Below, in pieces: positions 35,066 through 42,225 of a stretch of DNA of 42,225 nt. The notes beneath the pieces were generated by a model that saw only the letters and a list, made by a program, of their open reading frames with translations, searched no databases and was not told where the DNA came from. The stretch spans positions 1 to 42,225 of the forward strand of contig JAJZPE010000009.1 in assembly GCA_021811325.1 (NCBI GenBank). Reading direction: 5' to 3'. The position numbers and the translations under genes were made by a program. This DNA is from Bacillota bacterium (GTDB lineage Bacteria > Bacillota > Sulfobacillia > JAJYWN01 > JAJZPE01). Positions within the stretch are counted from its first letter, which is position 1. Every line of letters begins with the position of its first letter.

Positions 35066-36022
35066 ATGCACGAATCCTTGGCTATGTTGCCGCAGGTCCT
35101 CATCGACGGCCTGACCCTGGGCTTCGTCTACGCTCTGGTCGCCCTTGGCTACACCATGGTTTACGGTGTCCTTGAGTTCATCAACTTCGCCCATAGCGAG
35201 ATCTTCATGATCGGGGCCTTCGCCGGGACCGAGGCCCTGCTCATCATGCAGTCCAGCGGGGTCCTGGCCAGCCTGCCGCCGTTCGTGGCCCTCATCATCG
35301 CCCTGCTCTTCGGAATGGCCATCGCGGGCCTCATCGCCGTCGGCATGGAGCGGATAGCCTACCGCCCCCTGCGCGGCGCGCCCCGGCTCGTCCCGCTCAT
35401 TTCGGCCATCGGCGTCTCGTTCTTCCTCCAGGACGCGGTCCGGCTCTTCGAGGGGCTGTGGCGCAACGCCTTCTACCTCAGCACGCCAGTCCTCTACCGC
35501 CAGACCTTGACCTTCTCGCGAGTCGACGTCCCGGTGAAGACCATCATCCTGGTGGCCACCTGCCTGGCCATCATGTTCGGCCTGCAAACCTTCGTCAACC
35601 GCACCAAGCTCGGGCGGGCCCTCCGGGCGGTGGCTCAGGACCAGGCGACGGCGAGCATCATGGGCGTCAACGTCAACTTCATCGTCACCCTGACCTTCCT
35701 CATCGGCGGGGCACTGGGTGGCGCGGCCGGTGTGCTGTTCGCCATGCAGTACACGCTGATCCACCCGTACGTCGGCTTCATCCTGGGGATCAAGGCCTTC
35801 ACGGCGGCCGTCTTCGGCGGCATCGGCAACATCGCCGGGGCCATGGTCGGCGGGGTCGTGCTCGGCCTGGTCGAATCATTGGGCTCGGCCTACCTTGGAA
35901 TCCTCACCCACGGCGCCTTCGGTGCCGAGTACAAGGACGTCTTCGCTTTCATCATCCTGATCCTCGTCCTAATCCTCAAACCCAGCGGGCTCCTCGGGGA
36001 GACCGTCCTTGAAAAGGCCTAG
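35066..36022 (+). CDS. livH: Branched-chain amino acid ABC permease
   Basis: LIDGLTLGFVYALVALGYTMVYGVLEFINFAHSEIFMIGAF. Confidence 0.95.
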   Translation: MHESLAMLPQVLIDGLTLGFVYALVALGYTMVYGVLEFINFAHSEIFMIGAFAGTEALLIMQSSGVLASLPPFVALIIALLFGMAIAGLIAVGMERIAYRPLRGAPRLVPLISAIGVSFFLQDAVRLFEGLWRNAFYLSTPVLYRQTLTFSRVDVPVKTIILVATCLAIMFGLQTFVNRTKLGRALRAVAQDQATASIMGVNVNFIVTLTFLIGGALGGAAGVLFAMQYTLIHPYVGFILGIKAFTAAVFGGIGNIAGAMVGGVVLGLVESLGSAYLGILTHGAFGAEYKDVFAFIILILVLILKPSGLLGETVLEKA

Positions 36023-36025
36023 GAG

Positions 36026-37351
36026 GTGACGGCTTTGAAGACACTGCTTGGCCGACTCGGCGGGGCTTGGAACAGGGTGGGAGACAGGCCACTGGCCGTC
36101 GCCGGCCTGATTGCCGCAACGACTGTCCTGGTGGCCGTCATCCCCCGCTCGGTCATTGCCTTCCTGCTCTTCATCGGATCGTTGCTCACGGTCTACTACT
36201 CCCGCCTCGAAGGCCGGTACAAGCTGGCCATCACCGTCCTCACCCTGGGCGTCGTCCTGCCGGGAATCGGCACGCTGAACCCGTACTACCTGGACGTCGC
36301 CATTCAGGTCGGCATCTACATGGCCCTGGCCCTGGGGCTGAACATCGTGGTCGGCTTCGCCGGCCTCCTCGACCTCGGCTACGTCGCCTTCTACGCCACG
36401 GGGGCCTATGTCTGGGCGATCTTCGGGTCCAAACAGGCGGCCAACTTCATTCACGGGGTCAACTTCCCCCTCAGCGGCGACTGGTTCTGGTTGTTCCTCT
36501 TCCTGGCCGTGGCGGCGGCGGCCACCGCCGGCATCCTCCTCGGCCTGCCCGTCCTCCGCCTCAAAGGCGACTACCTGGCCATCGTCACCCTCGGATTCGG
36601 AGAGATCATCCGCATCGTCCTGAACAACCTGGACAAACCGGTCAACATCACCAACGGCCCCAACGGCATAACCCCGATTCAATCGCCGGCCATCTTCGGC
36701 TACAAGCTCGGCAAGGGCATCCATTATTACTTCCTGGTCTTGTTGATCTTGCTGATCATCGTCGCCGTGGCCAAGCGGCTCGAGCGCTCGCGCATCGGCC
36801 GGGCCTGGGAGGCCATCCGCGAGGATGAGGTGGCCGCGGGGGCCATGGGCATTCCGGTCGTCCGGATGAAGCTCCTGGCCTTCGCCATGGGGGCTTCCTT
36901 CGCCGGGATCATGGGCGCCGTCTTCGCCTCCAAACAGACCTTCATCGACCCCAACAGCTTCTCGTTCATGGAGTCCATCGGCGTCCTGGCCATGGTCATC
37001 CTGGGCGGGATGGGCAGCATCCCCGGGGCGCTCATCGGGGCGACGTGCGTCGTCGTCCTGCAACTCCAGGTGCTGAAGTCCCTCTCCGACTGGTTCAGCC
37101 AGCTCCGCAACACGGGCGTCCTCAACCTACCGGCCCAACTGGAAATCGCCAAGTACGAGAAACTCGTCTTCGGGCTGGTCCTTATCGTGATGATGATCTA
37201 CCGGCCCACCGGGCTGATCCCGGCGGAACGCCGGAAGCATGAGCTGGAGCACGCCAGGGGTGAGGACGTCGAGGTCCCCGAGCCGACCGGGCCGGCGGCG
37301 CCCAGTGTTGGGACGGGCGTGCCGGGAGGTGACGGCCGTGGCCTTGCTTGA
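36026..37351 (+). CDS. livM: Branched-chain amino acid ABC permease
   Basis: GLNIVVGFAGLLDLGYVAFYATGAY; EDEVAAGAMGI. Confidence 0.94.
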   Translation: MTALKTLLGRLGGAWNRVGDRPLAVAGLIAATTVLVAVIPRSVIAFLLFIGSLLTVYYSRLEGRYKLAITVLTLGVVLPGIGTLNPYYLDVAIQVGIYMALALGLNIVVGFAGLLDLGYVAFYATGAYVWAIFGSKQAANFIHGVNFPLSGDWFWLFLFLAVAAAATAGILLGLPVLRLKGDYLAIVTLGFGEIIRIVLNNLDKPVNITNGPNGITPIQSPAIFGYKLGKGIHYYFLVLLILLIIVAVAKRLERSRIGRAWEAIREDEVAAGAMGIPVVRMKLLAFAMGASFAGIMGAVFASKQTFIDPNSFSFMESIGVLAMVILGGMGSIPGALIGATCVVVLQLQVLKSLSDWFSQLRNTGVLNLPAQLEIAKYEKLVFGLVLIVMMIYRPTGLIPAERRKHELEHARGEDVEVPEPTGPAAPSVGTGVPGGDGRGLA

Positions 37352-38135
37352 GGCGAAGAAGGTGACCAAGAAGTTCGGGGGCCTCACGGCCGTCAACGAA
37401 TTCGACTACGTGCTGGAAAAGGGGATCATCGCCAGCATCATCGGGCCCAACGGGGCCGGCAAGACGACCTTCTTCAACCTGGCCACCGGGATCAACCCGA
37501 TGACCTCGGGGGAATTGACTTTTGACGGGCATTCACTGCGCGGCCGGACCCCCGACCAGATCACCCACCTCGGGATCACCCGGACCTTCCAGAACATCCG
37601 GCTGTTCGCGTCGATGACCGCCGCCGAGAACGTCCTCGTGGGGATGCACGCCCGCCTCGTTTCGGGCCTCGTCGACGTGCTGATAAGCTCGCGGCGGATG
37701 GCCCGCGAAGAGAAGGAGTCCATCGGGAAGGCGGTCGAACTTCTGGCCTACTGCGGGCTCAAGGGGCGTGGCGACGAACTGGCCCGGAACCTGGCCTACG
37801 GCGACCAGCGCCGCTTGGAGATCGCCCGCGCCCTGGCCTCCCAGCCGAAGCTGCTCCTCCTGGACGAACCGACGGCCGGGATGAACCCCAAGGAAACAGA
37901 GTCGACGACGGCCCTCATCCGCCGGCTTCGCGACGAACTCGGAATAACCATCCTCCTCATCGAGCATCACATGCAGGTGGTCATGGGTATCTCCGAACGG
38001 GTCACCGTCCTCGACTACGGGGTCAAGATCGCCGAAGGCACTCCTCAGGAGGTCCAGCGCGACCCGAAGGTGATCGAGGCCTACCTTGGCCGTGGGGCCG
38101 CCAGTCAGGGGGTGAGCGCCGGTGGCACTGCTTGA
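37338..38135 (+). CDS. livG: Branched-chain amino acid ABC ATPase
   Basis: VTKKFGGLTAVNEFDYVLEKGIIASIIGPNGAGKTTFFN; GTG start after ggaggtg (ORF track starts at 37239). Confidence 0.95.
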   Translation: MALLEAKKVTKKFGGLTAVNEFDYVLEKGIIASIIGPNGAGKTTFFNLATGINPMTSGELTFDGHSLRGRTPDQITHLGITRTFQNIRLFASMTAAENVLVGMHARLVSGLVDVLISSRRMAREEKESIGKAVELLAYCGLKGRGDELARNLAYGDQRRLEIARALASQPKLLLLDEPTAGMNPKETESTTALIRRLRDELGITILLIEHHMQVVMGISERVTVLDYGVKIAEGTPQEVQRDPKVIEAYLGRGAASQGVSAGGTA

Positions 38136-38835
38136 ACTGCGTGACCTGCATACCTACTATGGGGTCATCCATGCGGTCAAGGGGCTCTCCCTGACCGTTG
38201 ACAAGGGCGAGATCGTCACCCTCATCGGCTCCAACGGAGCCGGCAAGTCGACCACCCTGAAGGCCATCTCCGGCCTCCTGAAGGCCCAGCAAGGGGAGAT
38301 CCACCTGGAGGGACGGCGCATCGACGGGCTTCCGCCGCATGTCATCGCCGGATACCGGGTGGGCCACGTCCCCGAGGGCCGGCGCATCTTCCCCCGCCTC
38401 ACCGTCCGCGAGAACCTCGAGATGGGGGCGTTCGTTTGCCCGACCCGGGCGGAGACCCACCAAGCCCTGGAACGGGCGACGGCCCTCTTCCCGCGGCTCA
38501 AGGAACGGCTCAACCAGAAGGGCGGCACGCTCTCCGGCGGCGAGCAACAAATGCTGGCCATCGGCCGGGCCCTGATGATGAACCCCAAGATCCTGCTCCT
38601 CGATGAGCCGTCGATGGGGCTCGCGCCGGTCCTGGTCGAGCAGATTTTCGACATCATCAAGCAGCTCAACCAGGCCGGAACGACCATCCTCCTGGTCGAG
38701 CAGAACGCGCACCAGGCCCTGCAGGTCGCCGGGCGCGGCTACGTCATTCAGACCGGGAGCATCGTCCTCGCCGACAAGGCCGACACGCTACGGCGGAACG
38801 AGATGGTCCGCCGGGTCTACCTCGGGGAGAACTGA
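38122..38835 (+). CDS. livF: Branched-chain amino acid ABC ATPase
   Basis: LELRDLHTYYGVIHAVKGLSLTVDKGEIVTLIGSNGAGKST; LSGGEQQMLAIGRALM. Confidence 0.95.
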   Translation: MALLELRDLHTYYGVIHAVKGLSLTVDKGEIVTLIGSNGAGKSTTLKAISGLLKAQQGEIHLEGRRIDGLPPHVIAGYRVGHVPEGRRIFPRLTVRENLEMGAFVCPTRAETHQALERATALFPRLKERLNQKGGTLSGGEQQMLAIGRALMMNPKILLLDEPSMGLAPVLVEQIFDIIKQLNQAGTTILLVEQNAHQALQVAGRGYVIQTGSIVLADKADTLRRNEMVRRVYLGEN

Positions 38836-38894
38836 GCGCCCGGGGGATTGCGGACGGCAACGACGGCGACGGACCAGGAACAGACGAAAAAAAG

Positions 38895-38940
38895 AAAGCC
38901 AGGTCCCGCGAATTCGCGTTGGACCTGGCTTTGCTCTTTG
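38895..38940. terminator. Terminator between liv operon and convergent nitrilase
   Basis: AAAGCCAGGTCCcgcgaattcgcgttGGACCTGGCTTTgctcttt. Confidence 0.8.
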
Positions 38941-38958
38941 TCTGACCGTCGGGGTGAC

Positions 38959-39936
38959 TCAGGCCCCGGCCTTTCGGGTGAACAACACGCTGTCCTTCTC
39001 CGCCCTGTTCACGATGAGCTGAAAGACGTCCGGTCTAGCGTAATGCCCGACCACGTCGAAGTCGAACCGGCTGGCGGCGATCTGATCAAGGTCCAGTTCC
39101 GCACGGAGGATGTCCTCGCGGCCGTAAACGGGCTCCACAATGTACTGGCCGAGAGGCCCCACGATGGCGCTCCCGCCACGGCACATCACCTCGGGAGCCG
39201 TCTTCAGTTCGTCGTAACAGGCCAGGTCGCTCGGGTATATGTCCTTGGTCACGAACTGGTTGCAGGCCAGGACGAAGCACCGGCCCTCGAGGGCGATGTG
39301 GCGAATGGTCGACTGCCACGTTTCGCGGGCGTCGGCCGTAGGGGCCAGATAGAGCTGCACCCCTTGGGCGTATATGGCCGTTCGCGCCAGGGGCATGTAG
39401 TTTTCCCAGCAAATCAAGCCGCCCATCTTGCCATACGGGGTATCGACGACGGTCAGGGTGCTCCCATCACCTTCCCCCCAGATCAGCCGCTCGGAAGCGG
39501 TCGGTTTGAGCTTGCGGTGCTTGCCCAGGAGCTCACCGTCGGGGCCGAAGTAGAGGATGGTGCAGTAGAGGGTGCCGCCGCCCAACTCACCGACCCTTTC
39601 GATGACCCCCACGGCGAGGAAAGCGCCGGCCTGGTGGGCGGCCTCGCCCAAGGCCTCCGTTGTGGCGCTGGGGACGACGACGCTGTTCCTCCAGTAGCGG
39701 AGCCAGTCGGCCCGTCCGGCCTCCGAACGGCTGCCGACGCTCGTGCCGAAGGTCAACCCCCGCGGGTAGCCCGGGATGAAGGCCTCCGGGAATAGGATGA
39801 CCTCGGCCCCCCCGGCGGCCGCCTGCTGGATAAGCGAGACTGCTTTCTCTGTCGAGGCTTCGCGGTCCATCAGCACCGACGCGGCTTGGACCACCGCCAC
39901 CTTGACCCGATTGCCGGCCGCAGCCAAACTCAACAC
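38959..39936 (-). CDS. Nitrilase-family carbon-nitrogen hydrolase
   Basis: Glu (FPEAFIPGYPRG), Lys (HRKLKPTASERLIWGEGDGS), Cys (GGLICWENYMPLAR) triad; start approximate (39927-39936), ORF-track N-terminus overlaps debris. Confidence 0.88.
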   Translation of the reverse strand: MLSLAAAGNRVKVAVVQAASVLMDREASTEKAVSLIQQAAAGGAEVILFPEAFIPGYPRGLTFGTSVGSRSEAGRADWLRYWRNSVVVPSATTEALGEAAHQAGAFLAVGVIERVGELGGGTLYCTILYFGPDGELLGKHRKLKPTASERLIWGEGDGSTLTVVDTPYGKMGGLICWENYMPLARTAIYAQGVQLYLAPTADARETWQSTIRHIALEGRCFVLACNQFVTKDIYPSDLACYDELKTAPEVMCRGGSAIVGPLGQYIVEPVYGREDILRAELDLDQIAASRFDFDVVGHYARPDVFQLIVNRAEKDSVLFTRKAGA

Positions 39937-40019
39937 CCCCCACTTGGGGATTCTTTGGGCCGAACGGCGGCACCTGCTCGGATACCGCTGGATTCTCGTT
40001 TCAGAGTCCCCCCCGTAGA

Positions 40020-40259
40020 GCATACCACCGACTTCGCGTAGCGTGGGAGGTCTGAGACGTCGTGATCCAACAGCGGCAGGTGTGACCGGAGCAGGCCGGT
40101 GAAACGGGACTCGATCTCCTTCAGGTAACTGGTCTGCAGCTTGGCCCGGGAGGCCAGGAAGCGATTGCCCTCGACGACCTCCGGTTGGATGCACTGGTTG
40201 ATGACCAGAGCCTGAACCGGGATGCCGAGCCGGCTCAAACCCTTGATGGCGCTACTGGC
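40020..40259 (-). pseudogene. ArsA/GET3-like ATPase C-terminal fragment
   Basis: AIKGLSRLGIPVQALVINQCIQPEVVEGNRFLASRAKLQTSYLKEIESRFTGLLRSHLPLLDHDVSDLPRYAKSV with no ATPase N-terminus. Confidence 0.6.
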
Positions 40260-40262
40260 CCA

Positions 40263-40418
40263 TTACTGGGTGATGAGTGGCCGTTTGATCTCCATCATCC
40301 ATAGCCCGTTGCTCCAGGTAGCCCCGGAGATGAGGTCGCCACGACCGCCGGTGGCCGGGCCGAGGATGCGTTCCGGCACAACCGCGTAGTCCTCTAGGGA
40401 GGCTGGCAGTACCAACCG
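40263..40418 (-). pseudogene. Heme-domain-like (ethylbenzene dehydrogenase-type) C-terminal fragment
   Basis: RLVLPASLEDYAVVPERILGPATGGRGDLISGATWSNGLWMMEIKRPLITQ*. Confidence 0.4.
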
Positions 40419-40420
40419 CT

Positions 40421-40560
40421 AGCCAATGGCAAAGGTGTCCGCCGCGAGGCGGAATCCGGAGAAAGCCGGAGGCAACGTCCCGGCCCGAGGAACACGAACC
40501 AGTCAGGCCAGATGCATTCGGGCGAGCGTGGCGGACGGCGGAAGTTCCTAGGCTACAGCA
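40421..40560 (+). mobile_element. Group II intron 5' (domain I) fragment, no reverse transcriptase
   Basis: ggcaaaggtgtccgccgcgaggcggaatccggagaaagccggaggcaacgtcccggcccgaggaacacgaacca resembles the conserved 5' region of bacterial group II introns. Confidence 0.6.
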
Positions 40561-40687
40561 TGTACTGAATCCATCTCACGCGGCTGCCCGCGTTCCTCTG
40601 CTACGCGGACAAAACGTAAACCAGAGCCCATAAGCAGGTTGACAATTGTTCTTTTGTGTGGTCTCATGTCTTCATGGGGGTGCGGTT

Positions 40688-41650
40688 ATGCGTGAGCGGC
40701 TTCTTAAGTCACTGCAGGACGGAAACTACGTTTCCGGACAGGCTCTCGCTGAATGCCTTGGCGTTAGCCGCGCAGCGGTCAACAAGGCGATCAATCAGCT
40801 AAGGGCAGACGGCTACGCAATCGACGCGGTGCCCAATCGCGGCTACCGCTTGCTCAGCCGGCCCGACCTGCTGACTGTCGCAGAAGCAGTGCCCTATCTT
40901 AGCACCGATGCGCTCGGACGGCATTGGCACCACGTCCGCGAGGCGGACTCCACGAACGCTCTGGCGCGCGAGCTGGCGGAAGCGGGCGCGCCGGATGGGC
41001 TGGTGGTCGTCGCTGAGACTCAGCGGGCCGGCCGGGGGCGCCTCGGGCGCGCCTGGTCGTCGCCGCGTGGAGGGATTTGGTTCTCGCTGCTGCTGCGCCC
41101 CAGACTGTTGCCGAGCGCCGCCGCCATGCTGACGCTGGGGGCGGCGGTGGCGGCTGCCGAGGCCACCGAGGCGGTGGCCGGGATAACGTGCGGCATTAAA
41201 TGGCCGAACGACCTGCTGGTGAACGGCCGCAAAGTCGCCGGTATCCTGACGGAGATGTCGGCCGAGCTCGATCAACTGAACTACATCGTGCTCGGCGTCG
41301 GGCTGAACGCCAACTTCGCGGCTGCGCTGCTCCCCGAGGGTTTATTGGTGCGGGCGACGACGCTCATCGAGGAGAAGGGCGAGAAGGTCTCGCGAGCCGC
41401 GTGGCTTGGCGCCTTCCTCAACCGCTGTGAGTTTTGGCGACGGCTGTTGGAGACTGGGGCGCGTCAGCGGCTGATCTCTGCTTGGCGCGGCCGGTCTGTC
41501 ACACTGGGGCAGTCGGTGACCGTCACCACGCCGACGGCGCGCTTCAGCGGCCGCGCGGTGGACATTGACTCCGACGGCGCGCTGGTGGTAGAGACTGAAG
41601 ACGGCGCGCGCGTCCGCGTCGCGGATGGCGATGTTACCCTGCGGGAGTAA
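40688..41650 (+). CDS. birA: BirA bifunctional biotin--protein ligase / repressor
   Basis: N-terminal HTH (GQALAECLGVSRAAVNKAINQLRADGY); ETQRAGRGRLGRAWSSPRGGIWFS; IKWPNDLLVNGRKVAGILTE. Confidence 0.95.
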   Translation: MRERLLKSLQDGNYVSGQALAECLGVSRAAVNKAINQLRADGYAIDAVPNRGYRLLSRPDLLTVAEAVPYLSTDALGRHWHHVREADSTNALARELAEAGAPDGLVVVAETQRAGRGRLGRAWSSPRGGIWFSLLLRPRLLPSAAAMLTLGAAVAAAEATEAVAGITCGIKWPNDLLVNGRKVAGILTEMSAELDQLNYIVLGVGLNANFAAALLPEGLLVRATTLIEEKGEKVSRAAWLGAFLNRCEFWRRLLETGARQRLISAWRGRSVTLGQSVTVTTPTARFSGRAVDIDSDGALVVETEDGARVRVADGDVTLRE

Positions 41651-41666
41651 AGGAGGTTCATTGCAG

Positions 41667-42218
41667 TTGAAGACACAACGCATTGCTTTAGTTGCTCTCT
41701 TTGCTGCCCTCACTGCAGTATGCGCCCAGATCACGGTGCCGCTGCCGCTCGTGCCGATCACGCTGCAGACGTTTGCTGTCATCATGTCCGGGCTGCTCCT
41801 CGGGCCCGGGCTGGGGGCCCTGACCCAGTTGGTCTACCTGTTGCTGGGGGCGGTCGGGCTGCCGGTGTTCGCCGGTTTTCACGCCGGGCCGGCCTCTCTC
41901 GTTGGGCCGAGCGGCGGCTACCTCTGGGGGTTTGTCGCGGCAGCGTTCATCGCCGGTCTCGTCAGCCGCGACCCCGAAGTCAGTCTCGGCCGTTTAACCG
42001 TAGCCGCACTGGCAGCGACGCTGGTCGTCTACGCTGTTGGCCTACCCTGGCTGGCTGCCGTCGCGCATCTGCCGTTTAGCGCAGCTATTGAGGTAGGCTT
42101 GGTGCCGTTTCTGCCGGGCGACGCGGCGAAGGTCGCCCTTACGATCTACCTCGCTTGGGCGCTCCGGCGGCGCGGCGTGGGCGGCCAGGCGCAAACCGGT
42201 AAACCCTCGGGGAGTTGA
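41667..42218 (+). CDS. bioY: BioY biotin transporter component
   Basis: ITVPLPLVPITLQTFAVIMSGLLLGPGLGALTQLVYLLLGAVGLPVFAGF; TTG start after aggagg. Confidence 0.92.
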   Translation: MKTQRIALVALFAALTAVCAQITVPLPLVPITLQTFAVIMSGLLLGPGLGALTQLVYLLLGAVGLPVFAGFHAGPASLVGPSGGYLWGFVAAAFIAGLVSRDPEVSLGRLTVAALAATLVVYAVGLPWLAAVAHLPFSAAIEVGLVPFLPGDAAKVALTIYLAWALRRRGVGGQAQTGKPSGS

Positions 42219-42225
42219 AACCGCA

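Noticed and set aside
40640-40690. Canonical BirA operator at birA
   Set aside because: TTGACAATTGTT is present but no clear spaced inverted repeat of the TTGTTAACC/GGTTAACAA type
1-42225. CRISPR array, prophage or defence island
   Set aside because: No regularly spaced repeat array, Cas, phage structural or recognisable defence genes were seen

Overview
High-GC Firmicutes-like (thermophilic Clostridia or Symbiobacterium style) chromosomal window, read by eye with no database search. Core genes: pheST and thrS, each behind a recognisable T-box leader; infC-rpmI-rplT behind an L20-type attenuator leader; a trmH/spoU-like methyltransferase; split coaB and coaC; ytxC; an ABC-2 exporter; L-asparaginase; a complete livJHMGF operon facing a nitrilase; birA-bioY. 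The most notable block is a tightly packed minus-strand operon at about 6.58-14.13 kb: tusA - mvhD/flpD-like - HdrA with an internal GltD-like domain - second HdrA - small winged-helix protein - HdrC - HdrB-like - DsrE-like - ArsR-type regulator. It resembles a heterodisulfide-reductase-like sulfur-relay system, possibly NAD(P)H-linked. Other signals: an intact IS701-type element with a CTAG duplication, an IS3-type element with a probable nonsense codon in orfB, an IS630 fragment, a scrap yard holding a group II intron-like fragment plus ArsA-like and heme-domain-like gene fragments, a long structured leader with RBS sequestration before an ABC-F gene, and a triplicated 18-bp-periodic repeat at a promoter upstream of the ABC-2 exporter. 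No CRISPR array, tRNA or rRNA gene was recognised.
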